Below, piece after piece: positions 35,480 to 47,611 of a DNA stretch of 64,000 nucleotides. The stretch covers positions 524,022,803 to 524,086,802 of the forward strand of contig OY856409.1 in NCBI GenBank assembly GCA_963693085.1, given 5' to 3'. Under the pieces are notes generated by a model. That model did not search any database. It saw nothing but the letters and a program-made list of their open reading frames with translations, and was not told the origin of the DNA. The DNA is from Alisma plantago-aquatica (lineage: Eukaryota > Streptophyta > Magnoliopsida > Alismatales > Alismataceae). Position 1 is the first letter of the stretch. Each line of letters begins with the position of its first letter. The position numbers and the translations under genes were made by a program.

Positions 35480-37641
35480 ACCCTAACACCCAACCTTATG
35501 AATACCTAACCCTACATTGGTCTCCACCACATCTTGTGCACACATTTTCTTGTGTCAATTTTGCCTAGATTTGTGTCTTTCTGTGCCGCCAAACCGGTCT
35601 CGAGTCTAAAAGTTTCATTCTCACGAAAAACTATTCCCTTCACCTTGGTAGAATTCCTTCTAGGGTAAGCACTTTCATCTTCCATTATCTTGATTTTTCT
35701 AGTCGATATTATCTATTCTCGCCCAAGGGAGTTGTTCCAAATATTGCTTGCGGCCTACTACAAACCGACTGAAGGCCATGGTGTGAGTAGGTACATAAAT
35801 AATTGATAATGACATGATGAAATTAACCTATCACACTCCTAAGTTTAGAATGTTAATACAAGGCTAATTTGGTCAATTGATATCATTATTTTTAATTGAA
35901 TTAATAAATAATACAAACATGTAAAATTCATAACTTTTTAATGGAAGCTCCAAAAATCATAATATGAAATTGTGATATTCTTCTCTATCTTATGGATTGG
36001 TTTTCATCACCTCATTTTAAATTTTAAAGATGGGATTTTAGGGTTTCAATCTCTTTTATTCTCTCATTAATAATTGATGACAATTTATCATGAACCAAAT
36101 TAAGAACTTGTATTAGACATAATACGTAACCCTAAACCCTCTTTCTAGTTCATATCATGAGCCAATCTAGGGTTTCATTGGACATTTCAATCTCTAGGGT
36201 TTCATCATATGGAATATAATTGAACCCTAGTCGATGAACAAAATATTATATGTAGGTATGAGGTGACTTTATACATGAAGGGTAGATTTCAGTTGTTGAT
36301 TTAATATTCAGGTCAATGAATGCCCATCTACTCTATTTAAATTAGGCATAATATCATGAATATCCTTTCCCATATGAGGCATTTACTAAATTGTGGACAT
36401 TCAAATCATCATGATAGTACTCTTCCTGTTTTGTTAATGTTGATATGTGAATACCACATTGATCGTCTTCTGACCTAATTTTGCTAATGATTTAGGTCCT
36501 CTAACCCAAGTTGATGATAACTTGATATTATCATCCTTTGCATGAAAATAACTATACTTTGTTCTTGTTTGCCCTATTTGTGTGTGTGGATGAATAGTCA
36601 TAACTAGAAGTAGTGATACCATATAGGCACCCAGTTCTATTACCCTGCCACTTTTGATGTATATAGAAACTGGGTTCTATACCCCTACCATTTATGATGT
36701 CTATAGGTCCCCTACCACCTATGATATTGGGAATTGGGTTTTATTACCCTGCCAGACATTGGGTTTTAATCCCCTGCCACCTATGATATTAGGAACTGGG
36801 CTTTGTTCTCCTACCAAAACCATCCATTTTATTCCCCTACCACCTATGATATTAGGCACTGGGTTTTGTTCCCCTGCCATGCATTGGGTTTATTCCCCTG
36901 AAAAATACTATATTTGTTTGGCATTGAGGTTTTAGTCTCATACTCTTTGTTATGGAATATATATATGGGTTCCTACCATGCTTTTTTAGTATATGCTAGT
37001 CAATTTTTTATCACCATGCAACTATTTATCTTTCATGGTTATGTTGATGTGAGTGTGCATGGAAAGAAACATTTTGTTAATTGTATCCTTGTTAATAATT
37101 GCTTCCTTTTTGGACATGTTAAATATTTTGACAAACTCTTCTCTTTTAGATATTTCATTACTAACATCTCTTTGTTCAAATATTTTCCCTCTTTAATTAA
37201 TGCCCAATTATTTTACTATGTGCATATATAGTGTTTTTTGACATCCTACCTTTGTTTTTTCCCTTTTGGGTAGATTCTTCAACCCACACAGAGTTTGTCC
37301 AGCCTGAGGACCAGGAGATAGGGAGTGACACTCACATATGGCTACTAGAGGACTTTTGAGATTGATAGGTTTCTCACAACCAACTGACCATATTAGTTTA
37401 GGTTGTAAATCTTGTTAAGATGCCATTCATGGCCCCTTTATTGAACTCAAACAAGAAAATTTTGTAGTAGTTCGACTTATTTCCACTACAACATAACTAT
37501 GTTCATGTTACATTCTATTTGAGAAATATTATGTACCCCATTAATTTGAATGGTTTTGTTTTTGCGAATAGTTGGGGAATCATAAAATTATTTTTTTAAT
37601 TTAAGAAATGAGTGATCCCCTCACGGGCCCCACTCCTTACA
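35477..37641 (+). mobile_element. Gypsy element 5' LTR, left-truncated
   Basis: Aligns along its length with 53227-55463 (shared start TAAACCCTAACACCCAACC, shared end CGGGCCCCACTCCT-like), with clear divergence. It ends TTACA at 37641, directly before a primer binding site. The matching 3' LTR has another 803 bases at its left (39481-40283) that are missing here: the TNP2 stop codon is followed at once by LTR sequence. Confidence 0.8.
36622..36905. repeat. Minisatellite in the gypsy LTR
   Basis: Imperfect tandem units of about 35-55 bases built on ACTGGGTTTTATTCCCCTGC and CACCTATGATATTAGG. The other LTR has a related but different array at 54515-54720, so the repeat number has changed since insertion. 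Confidence 0.75.
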
Positions 37642-37644
37642 TAA

Positions 37645-37655
37645 TGGTATTAGAG
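37645..37655 (+). other. Primer binding site (initiator-Met tRNA type)
   Basis: TGGTATTAGAG, one base from TGGTATCAGAG, three bases after the LTR end. Confidence 0.7.
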
Positions 37656-37782
37656 TATGTTGGTGCTTGGTAATCTGACTATCTCATAATTTTTCTCGAG
37701 TGCATTTACCTTACCCGTTAAACCTATATTTCAGGATATCCAACCTGTACGACGATATTGGTGCCCCCCCCAGTCTGGCATT

Positions 37783-38980
37783 ATGGACGGATTCTCCATA
37801 TCAATAAACCCATGTTTTGGCATGGATAACCCTTCTAGGAACCATTCAAACTCTCAAGATACATCTGCTTCTCATGGGGTTGGCAACACCACCACCTCTA
37901 CTTCTACTGGCCTCACCCCTGAATAGGACTTAGCCTTCCTACAACAATTTCTCACCACGATGGTGGGAAAGTTGAACATCCCCTTGTGTCTAATATGCCT
38001 AAGGAGTATAAACTGTCTGGTTCATGAAAATTCAACCACCCTACTTCAAGGGTGAAGGGGAATCGTAGATGGCAGATAAGGCTGATGACTGGGTTTTAGC
38101 CATAAAATAGACTTTTGAGGGTATGTCATGCCCTCCTCACCAAAGGTCAATTTTGACTCTTATGTATTGGATGAATCAACACGAGTTTGGTGGAACATGA
38201 TATCCCAAATTCGTGACACTTATACCTTGTCCTAGGAATAATTTTTGACACTATTCCTTGAGAAGTACATATGCAATATTGTCCTTAGGAAGAATCAAAT
38301 TGTATAGTATGAAGCAAGGTTCTATGTCTGTTCTCACATATGCGTAAAAGTTCCTACTGCTTGAATGTTACACTTCTACGTTGAGTGAGGATCATAGGGA
38401 TGGCATGTTCTTACAAGGACTCAACAACCTTATGGGTTGTTCTCTAGTCCCACATCTCCCTCTCACTATTCAGCACATGGTTGATAAAGCTTTAGCCATC
38501 GAGTCCTACCCAGGTTTTCGAGCCCCAACATGATGAGAAAATGAATAAGCATAAGAATGATAATGAGGAACATAGACTTTCCAGGTGCAACCACTTCCAT
38601 CGACACCATCCTCTAGGAAAGCGTACAACCAAGAATGACAATTGGAATCCTACATACCACCACTACGGTCAACCTAGGAATATTTAACCAAAATGCCCTA
38701 AGCTTTGGCAATTCCAAGTGTCAATGCAGCCACCACATCACCCCCATGGAACAACCTTGATAATCTAAAGGGGCCTCCTATTAAGAGACATGAATGTCAA
38801 GCTTTTGCACTTGAAACTATAGATGTTAGAGGCACCCAGGAAACACATGAAGGTAACATGCACCTAACCACTTTTTCCTATGCAATATTTATATTGATTC
38901 CAAATTGGTTTATGATTGATCATATTAGGATATGTAAGGAAAGAAATATCTATAAGGATCACATGGAGTTTAGTATGTAG
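37783..38980 (+). pseudogene. Gypsy gag pseudogene
   Basis: Several frames together give a Retrotrans_gag domain: ADKADDWVLAIK near 38070, then VNFDSYVLDESTRVWWNMIS, RDTYTLS, FLTLFLEKYICNIVLRKNQI (38148-38300), and a tail with RHECQAFALETIDVRG (near 38790). Gag forms the retrotransposon particle. Many stops and frameshifts are present, and pol (protease, RT, integrase) is essentially missing: only about 500 bases separate this from the polypurine tract. Confidence 0.8.
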
Positions 38981-39480
38981 GACCAAGTTACTACCATGTA
39001 AGGGTTTGGATAAATAAATACCATTTAAGACAAGACATCTAACCTATTAGGTATTGATACCCTTGACCTAGAAAAGATCTATGATGGTTAAGTAGTATGG
39101 GATATAACTGGCGTACCTCATGCTATCCATATAAAATGGGTAGAATGATCCTTTTTCTGGATGGAGTCCCAAATACTTAGTCTTTAAGTGTAGAGAAATA
39201 GTTAAGTATGTTTGGACTGAGACACATTTGCTAATCCTTGAGCTATTTTTAAAACTAATAACATATGGATATAACTACAACCTAACTAGGGAAACTGAGT
39301 AGACTTTGCTAAGTGGACCACCTTGGGTAGACATATCTGCATCTTTGGGGAAACCTTGCGCCAATCTATACAATGAAGCTATATTCACAATATAGGTAGC
39401 TATAATAAATTTACCCTATGAGCTCTTTATTCAAGTCGTTTGGATTTCTAGGCCGAAATCCTCTTCAAGGGGTGGAGTGT
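38981..39480 (+). mobile_element. Gypsy internal remnant and polypurine tract
   Basis: Decayed sequence with no clear domain, ending GGCCGAAATCCTCTTCAAGG and GGTGGAGTGT. This resembles the end of chromovirus-type gypsy interiors, where a GACGAAATCC motif and a polypurine tract lie directly before the 3' LTR. LTR sequence starts TGTAACATACCC at 39481. Confidence 0.7.
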
Positions 39481-40283
39481 TGTAACATACCCATACATTG
39501 GTATATATTTGATCATATAATATAGAACCCTATTCTTAATTTAAATTGTATTAGGATATAAATGAACTCCAAATATGGAGTTTTAGCCAATTAAACAACT
39601 ATTTGAGGATTTAATATAATGAATAGGAATAATGTACTAATTAGGGCCTAATTGTGCAAATTTACCACATTCAAGGATGTATGTTCAAAATAAAACTTCT
39701 ATATTTTTCTAATGGATAGGTATGGGTAGGAGAGAGTTTCACGTGAAATTTGAGTATTAAAAGATAAAGGAATAAATAAATTTGTTAAAAAGATTACTTA
39801 GGTATCAAGCTAAGTTTTAATGGGTTATAATTGTCAAAAGAAATCTATGCTTAATTTGATGATAAATGCACCCCTAATTGCAAAAGAAAAGAGAATGCAC
39901 ATTATTTGCCCCCAAAGACCAAAGTTCCAGTCATTTGATCGAGTTTCACATAGACCTTCACCTTTGGGAGCCCAGCTGCGACCCAGATCGTCAGATTTGA
40001 TCACACGGTCAGTTCTCATCTCCTACCTCACGTACGAGACAACATTGGTCCGTGAACAGTGATTCCAGGTAGGTGTGAGGGCTAGTTGGGTCCTTCTTTC
40101 TCAAATCTCCACAAAATTTCACAAAATAAGTTGCATTAGATTCTAAATTAAATGTCAGATCTAACAATCCATGTACATAACCCTATTGTTCCAGATCTAA
40201 CTATCCATGTACATAACCCTATTATTCCTTATCCATGATTTGCAAAAAGCTTCTCTCAATCTTCTTGAAGCTACTACATGTAT
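39481..40283 (+). mobile_element. Gypsy 3' LTR, first part
   Basis: Begins TGTAACATACCC right after the polypurine tract. It contains an ATCGTCAGATTTGATCACACGG stretch typical of LTR promoter zones. It is interrupted by the 12.9-kb LARD-like element and continues at 53227. The target duplication TGTAT occupies 40279-40283 and 53222-53226. Confidence 0.8.
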
Positions 40284-41754
40284 TGTAACGACACTCGCCA
40301 TCGTTAAGATAACAAGTGCCATTAACAATAATAAAACATGCGGAAGCAAATCATTTGCAGCGGAATTACTGAAAATCAGTAAAAATTTAAAACTTTTTCA
40401 AAGACATCCATTCATAGGAAAACTCTTTAACCAAGAACCAAAGTGTTTCCATTTCATCCTGGTTCACAAGTACACAGTCTGTACAATTCCTTTTTAAGGA
40501 TTACAACATTGACTGTCATGTTACAAATATACACAAACAGTATAAAAACTTTGAGGCACTATGCCAAAACTCTGATTGAATCATTTAAAACTCCGAGGAC
40601 CTGAGAGTACAGAGACGACACATAGGACTACTATCTATATGACTTGATAGACAATATCTCAACCTGAGATCTCATTGTTGTCCTTGTTGTTGTTGTTGCT
40701 TCTGCTCTTTCTCTGATCTTAGGGAATTCCTGCCTTGCCTCCCATGCATACCTAAAAATGTTTCCCACGGGGGTGAGACAATTGAAAATTGCCCCAGCGA
40801 GAGATGTAACTCTCCACCAAAACATTGTTATTGTAGTTTATTAAATTAAAACTGAGCAGGGGTTACTTTTACCATATCAGGCAGAATTATTCATCATAGA
40901 ACAGAATAAGATAATCTCCTATTCTAAAGGAGAGCATTGCATCTACCCATGGTAGATAAGTAATTCATCTGTCTACTTTGCAGAGAATATAAAGAGACAT
41001 AAATAACATTTATCTGCTAAGGAATGCACAAAGAAATGCAACATCAGCAAATGAATCTCCGTATTCAATCCTTAAGCAAACATGCTATACGGCTGATTAC
41101 ATTTTACAATCATATTTAAGCTCTGAGGAGATGAGGTATACCGCTCATACTCCAACCAGCCATTGCGAAGTCGAAACTGGTACCATACATAGGTCTAGGG
41201 AAGAGCCGGGTTCCCATGACCTCACTGCCTCCCGGTCAGTGCGAGAGAACCTGCAGGACATCTCGTGTCTCTGCTACATAGCTAGCCAGGGTATACTGGC
41301 AACTTCTCTATAGAGGCAGTGTCAGCTGCTCTCTCTTCGCGATCATGAGATTTCATGTTTATCTCCATCGATCTGGTATTAACCTTCGGAGATGTGTACA
41401 GCATCTGGCCCAAATCATCGGGAGATTAGTGATACATCTATCCCGACCTATTCATGAAGGATATGAGAGGTTTCTTGTTTACCTCCTCACAATCACTTCA
41501 AGAGGACGTAAGGATATTTTCGCACATTGACCCCCGTATATTAAAAAATATACGAAATCCAGGATATGCCGCGGAGCAACCTGTTTCACCATCACATATT
41601 CCTGACGATGATGGATCTATGGTCAGAGAACTACATGAATAGATTTCAGTTGATTAATTAAGTACATTATCATATTCTTTTAGCATCAGTCAAGTTCTCA
41701 AACATATTTTATTCAGACAAATGCTATAAAGAGACATGTACCACTTTCATCAGA

Positions 41755-41935
41755 TAGTTATTCACATGGCTCAGAAGCCATTCACATCTTGTCACCTCTC
41801 ACTAGGCAACAACTTTATTCACATGGATCACAAGGCCATTAACATCTTGTCACCTCTCACTAGGCAACAACTTTATTCACATGGCTCACAAGGCCATTGA
41901 CATCTTGTCACCTCTCACTAGGAAACAACTTTAAA
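41755..41935. repeat. 64-base tandem repeat in the left LTR
   Basis: Units of CACATGGCTCACAAGGCCAT followed by a CATCTTGTCACCTCTCACTA core and AGGCAACAACTTTATT, three full and one decayed. The equivalent block in the right LTR is at 49085-49262. Confidence 0.85.
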
Positions 41936-42454
41936 ACAAAGGCTTACAAGCCCATACTAATCTTGTTACTTCTTTCTAAGTAACAAAAATATAATGGCAC
42001 ATATGGCCAATGAAATCTTATCAAATAAAAATCATAGCTCATACCTGGCTATGATCATCACCTCATGAGACCTGCATGATTGTCACACATGATAATAGAC
42101 TTATCAAGTTCACAACACATCATGCAAAACAGGGTAACACCACTATTCCCTTACTAAGGTTAGGGTTTACCATCAATTAGGGCTTTTCATCCCTTTACCC
42201 AAAGCTAGGGTTAGGATCACCATTTCAAATATAATTACGGTTTCATATTTGTATTATCACTCCAACCCTAATTTATTACTACACTCCTCTGGGAGCATTC
42301 ATTGATATCATAAGTATTCATTCATACTTATTACATTCATCATGTATCATTAAATGATTATCATCACAAGGTATGAGTTTCTCTCTCATCCTTAGGTTGG
42401 AAATTAACAAAACGACCATGTTAGGTCACTTTCAATTCAACTCTAAGTCAAGCA

Positions 42455-42585
42455 TAGAGCACCACAGTCGTGTAACCAAGAACGGTCGTGCAAAGGGAAG
42501 CCACCACGGCCGTGCTTCCTTGCACGGTCGTGCAAAGTGAATCCACCACGGCCGTGCTACCTAACACGGTCGTGCTACAGGAGTT
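42455..42585. repeat. CACGGCCGTG-type palindrome cluster
   Basis: Six related sites in 130 bases, alternating ACCACGGCCGTGC and CACGGTCGTGC, in facing pairs separated by 10-25 bases. Counterpart at 49790-49912. Confidence 0.8.
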
Positions 42586-42599
42586 CACCTCATGAATCA

Positions 42600-43215
42600 T
42601 ATTCAAGTATGAATTCTATTCTTTCATTAGGGATTAGGGTTTTACATTCCATCTCCCTTCTTTAGAATAGAGATTGCATATAGCATCACCCTTCATTAGG
42701 GATTTCATATCACATTGCCCATAATTAGGGTTTACTAATCATTTCCAATTAGGGTTTCTCATGAAATCACCCTCAATTAGTGTTTCACATGGATACACCC
42801 TCAACTAGGGTTTCACTTGGATACACCCTCAACTAGGGTTTACTATTCATCCTAATTAGTGATTTCATATGTAGACAACCTCTTATTAGGTTATATATGG
42901 AATCAACCTCAATTAGGGTTTACACCATGTATTGGAATCCATGCATTTATTATGCATTATTGATTAGTACCATTAAGGATGTATCTCACCTAATTACATT
43001 AGGTTTCCAAAAAGGTTTGATCAATTGGACCTTCAATAACATGAGGTATCCAATTGAATTAGGGTTTCCAATGTTGATTCCTTCAATTATTGAATTCATG
43101 GAACCAATCATCAATTGGACCTATGCTCATACTTTAATTGAGTTTAATAGGTCAACCTTCAACTGATTTGACCCTCAATTGACCCTCAATTGATCATCAA
43201 TTAGGGTTTGAATCA
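42600..43215. repeat. Telobox-like array (AATTAGGGTTT)
   Basis: More than ten copies of AATTAGGGTTT or close variants, spaced about 25-60 bases apart rather than head to tail, so not a telomere tract. The core matches the plant telo-box AAACCCTAA in reverse. Counterpart at 49930-50540. Confidence 0.75.
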
Positions 43216-43309
43216 ATTGGCTTAGGGTTTGGAATCGATGATCCTTCAATACTAATCAATGTAAGACTAGTTGCTTTGAAACCATTGAACCATCAACCAA
43301 ATTGGGTAT

Positions 43310-44470
43310 GACCTGACCCCAAACGGCCTTGAGGTCGTTTGGATGACCTCCAAATGGTCTTGAGACCGTTTTCCCATCATATCACTCAAATCCAAGCCAT
43401 CCAATTAAGGTTTGGATCATTGAATTGATCACCAAATCAGCAATTGATTACACTTCAACTTAGTGACATTGGATCTTCAATTGCTTAACCATACTCAACC
43501 CTAGACCTCCAAACGGTCTTGGGTGACCCCCAAACGGTCTTGAGACCGTTTGGATGTTCTCCAAACGGTCTTGAGACCGTTTGGCCCATCCATCCTTTGG
43601 ATTCTAGTGAAAAATCATCAAGGATTGGTCTATCGAGTTGATCAACAATTCAGCACTTAACTGCAATATGATTAGTACCTTTGGACCTTCAATTGATCGA
43701 CTATACTTGACCCCAGACCTCCAAACGGTCTTGGGGTGACCCCCAAACGGTCTTGAGACCGTTTGGGTGATCCCCAAATGGTCTTGAAACCGCTTGGGCT
43801 AATCAACCCAAAATCTCTAATTAACTCATTGAAATTTCAGCACTAATTCCAATTAGGGTTTGCCTAATTGATTAGCCTTCAACTCACGATTCCTTGGGAA
43901 TTAACCCCTCAAATTTGGTGAGTTATTAGACAACATAATGAGGATCAGTAATCCCAAACGGTCAGCGCTTGGTCAACGCACTCAAACAGTTTTGAAACCG
44001 TTTTCCCAAAACGGTAAATTAAATCAGATTGAAAATCAGCACTTAATCCAATTAGGTTTCCCTAGTTTATTAGCCTTCAACTCATGATGCCCTTGGAGTT
44101 AATCCATCAAATTTGGAGGGTCATTATCCAACATCATTATGAACCGGAATCCCAAACGGTCAACGCTTCGTCAACCATCTCAAACGGTTTTGAAACCGTT
44201 TGCCCAAGCAGGTCAAGTTGATTAGGTTGAAAATCAACATTTAATTCAATTCGATTTGCTTAATTGATTGGCCTTCAACTCACGATTCCTTTGGAGTTAA
44301 CCCCTCAAATTTGGAGGGTAATCAGCATACATGATTAGGAACAAGATTCCCAAACGGTCAACGCTTGGTAAACCATATCAAACGGTTTTGAAACCGTTTT
44401 CTACCAAACGGTTTCAAACCGTTTGCCTTTAAACGGTTTGCTGAAACGACATAGCCAATCAAATTAAAAC
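43310..44470. repeat. AAACGGT palindrome array in the left LTR
   Basis: About a dozen palindromes of the type AAACGGTCTTGAGACCGTTT or AAACGGTTTTGAAACCGTTT, some perfect. They sit in two sets of tandem units of about 190-220 bases; the later units (about 43830, 44030, 44228) share TTAGCCTTCAACTCACGATT and CCCAAACGGTCAACGC blocks. The array is conserved at 50640-51790 in the other LTR. Confidence 0.88.
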
Positions 44471-45903
44471 GATTTGGAATAGCTATCAAAACCATTTGGC
44501 TTGGTAATTTTCTTTGGATAAGAATCTATCATGATGTCATAATCCCATTCTTTCGAAAAACCAAGAACAGCAACCGTTCTTGATGGAAATTGCAGCAAGA
44601 AACAAGAGTGTATCAAATTGAAGAAATCAATCAACAAAGCATAGAGAATTGATGCAATAGCAATGTTTAAGGGTTTGAGTTATAAAGCCCGCCTCCAATT
44701 GAGCTCCAAAGCTCCAAGATCACGCCATTAATGGTGGATGAAGCTATTTCAACTCCCCCTAGGCTCGTCCTCAAGCTTTTGATTTTAAAAGTTGGCTAGG
44801 GTTGAAGAGGAGATTGAAATAAGAAGGAATCCATAATTTATTTTCGATTTCCACCATGAAATCATGACGAACAAGGGTCAAGAAGCTTACCAACAGGTTT
44901 GGGCTCGTCCTCCTGTTGCTCCTAAGTCCCCTTGAGCTCACCCAAAGCAAAGGAAGAAGAAAGGGCCGAAAAAGCCTTTCAATTGATTTGGAAAAGGCAC
45001 TTTTATAAGGAAATTGATGAGAGAGAAAATGCCTTATAAAAATCCAATTAATCCAAAAATTATGGCCGCCTCTTCCCCCTAAAATTCCCCTAAAAATCCT
45101 TAAGGACGAGGCTATCTTCATTGCCTCATATTCCTCTCAATTATCCATGATTTAAAGAAAAGCAAATTAAGCACCTTAATGCTTAATATATTAATATCCC
45201 ATATGTGAGTGGATATTACTTTTCTTTATAATAAGGTGAGTGGAGTTTCACCTCCTTAAGATATTTTCGTTCCTTATCTTGGCAAAGGAACGTCCATCCT
45301 TATTCAAAATCAATCCAAAACATTTTGGTTGAAAGCCCTTCAATTATTTTTATTCATTTTTGCCCTAAATCGAATTAGGGTTTCAATTAGGCATTAATCT
45401 TGATTATTTTAATATCAAGATTCTCTCTCCTCCAACTTAATTCAAATGAGGAACCCCTCTCATTTTATTTTCTCTACATGATGCCAAGAAACATTAAGGA
45501 CCTTATTGAAGTGGTAATTTGCATATTGAACCCTAGATTTTGGTTAAATTGCACTTTACTCCAAAACTAGGTTTTAATGCACAACATTGTCCAACAAGCT
45601 CTATCTTGGTATCCAGGCTTGTAAAAACCATACCACTACATCATATTCATCCTTATGATGTCTCAACATCAGAGGAAAATCTTATCATGTGGAATTTGCA
45701 AGTCAACCCCTCAAATTGGGTAATTTGCACTTTAGTCCAAAATAAGCAAACATTGCTTCAACATTGTTCAAACAGGACCAAAATTGAAACATAGGTTCCT
45801 TTTGAGCCTTAATTACTTTTCACAAGATGAGATTAAGCATATAATCATCTTTCTTAATCAAAACACCTAGGGTTAAAGCATAACCCAGGTCAGGGATGTT
45901 ACA

Positions 45904-47611
45904 AATTATAAGCCCCTAACAAGGATTTCGTCCCCGAAATCCCAGATAAAGGGAACATATATTATTCATTCATCATATCATCATGTCTCTTCATAACACC
46001 TCATTGTTATGTAGACATCATAGAACTTTGATCAGCACAAAGTTCCTTCACACAATATTCTCATAGAGTCAAATGAGAACTTATCTTAAAGACATATTTA
46101 GTTGTTATGTTTATGCAAAGCATAAACCCCTAACATATGATGTTCATATCATTTTATATAATCAGACTGATTTCATAGTTGACCACTCCAGGTAGACAAT
46201 CTAAACTATCTGATAATTCTCAGATACCAGAATCCCTAACCCTGGTATCAGTCACATGTGTTGAAAACACATTATATTCTCATCTTTCTTTTATCATATT
46301 TACAACTTTATTGAACAGGGATCACCTCCCTTGTTCTCTTTTTTTTTCATCATATGAGGGTCATACTCTTACTTCCTCATATACACATACTGATCTGAAT
46401 TCATATCAGATCCCTCTTTCTTGTACTTAAGGTATGATACATTTATCCATACCATATTTCCAATTTCATGATACTCATTAGATTGTATCAGAATGATTGC
46501 TTGATCAGGGCAATCAAAAAGATATCAATCTAAGAGTTTCCATACTCACTTTATCATCAATAGTTGTATACCTGATCAGGGTTTACAAGTACTGAGATCA
46601 AGTAGTATGCAATTACATGCTATCATATTTCTTGCTTTTCATATTATCATAACATAAGATTTAACATCCCTGGATTTTATCCAGGCATCTCTTCTATACC
46701 TCTTCCTCTTTCATAGAGGTATGATCAATATAGAGCATTTAAAAGAATACTGAATAGAATTCAAATTCTAGTTCTCATCATTTCTTCCCTATATGGCAAC
46801 TAATAGGGAAAACAAAATCAACAATCCTCCTTTTTATAACAAAAAGGGTTTAGTGTACTCAACATGTACACATTTATAACATACCTTGTACTCACATCAT
46901 GGTCTTATTACTTGAAGAAAAAACTAAGCCATGGAATCTTACAAGTGAAAGGTTAAGACCTTTGCACTTACTTAGGGGCTGCTGCCCTGGTACACTAGGC
47001 ATTTATTGCACTATTTGTACCAAAAACCTTGGCTTTTTAGAACCATTAGGTAAATGTCTCTAAAATTATAGAGATCATCACCTACTTCTCAGCTTATTGC
47101 CCCTTCTTGGGCACTGCCATCACAAATTTATTATCTGTCTAAACTCATGGCGGAGTCTACTTTCTTGCCATAAGTTAATCTTTTTTCAAATTTTCCCTTG
47201 TTTCAACATGACTAAGTCATTTAGGAACTCATTTAAAGCTCAAGCTTTCTGTATTAAGGACTGATTACCTAGGTTGTAAGGCTAGCATCCAGTCCACTAT
47301 ATGCATTACAGTTTCCCTAATCTGCCCAACAAGAGCATGATCATAGGATTCTCTATCCTGATCAGGTCTTATTGGGGATTCTCAGGCACTCTTTCTATTC
47401 TTGTCAGATCCCTTTCTCCTCTTCTTGATGCAACAACATTGCCCTTAGCAATGTGTTCCTTGTATTCTCCAGTCATTTTCAACTTTACCCTTTCTCTACA
47501 CAAGAAGAAATCATTATAGGGTATACTGGAGGACACTAACACAGACTCTACTACCTTAGTCCTATGTCTCTGTAGACTCAGCGAACCTAGAGCTCTCTGA
47601 TACCACTAAAT
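45904..47611 (-). mobile_element. LARD-like element interior
   Basis: 1708 bases without recognisable gag or pol. The right edge is the primer site; the left edge holds the GGGGACGAAATCC motif (minus strand, about 45925-45940). What lies between is AT-rich with many stops. Mobility would depend on proteins from another element. Confidence 0.85.
47595..47605 (-). other. Primer binding site of the LARD-like element
   Basis: TGGTATCAGAG on the minus strand, matching 11 bases of the site complementary to initiator-Met tRNA. Confidence 0.85.

Larger units (their letters stand above)
40284..45903 (-). repeat. LARD-like element, left LTR (3' LTR)
   Basis: 5620 bases. Left to right on the plus strand: TGTAACGACACTCGCC, small non-coding frames, three to four 64-base tandem units (41755-41935), CACGGCCGTG-like sites (42455-42585), an AATTAGGGTTT array (42600-43215), the AAACGGT palindrome region (43310-44470), a stretch with AAGAAAGGGCCGAAAAAGCC (near 44960), and the end CAGGGATGTTACA. 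No long reading frame. Confidence 0.92.

Noticed and set aside
42600..43215. Interstitial telomere tract
   Set aside because: Units are AATTAGGGTTT with irregular spacing, not head-to-tail TTTAGGG.
41755..44470. CRISPR array, suggested by regular palindromic repeats
   Set aside because: Plant nuclear retroelement context, imperfect units with similar rather than unique spacers, and no cas genes.
44771..45121. 116-codon minus-strand frame (also 52089-52439)
   Set aside because: Present in both LTRs of a non-coding element, with no recognised domain; the conservation follows from LTR duplication.
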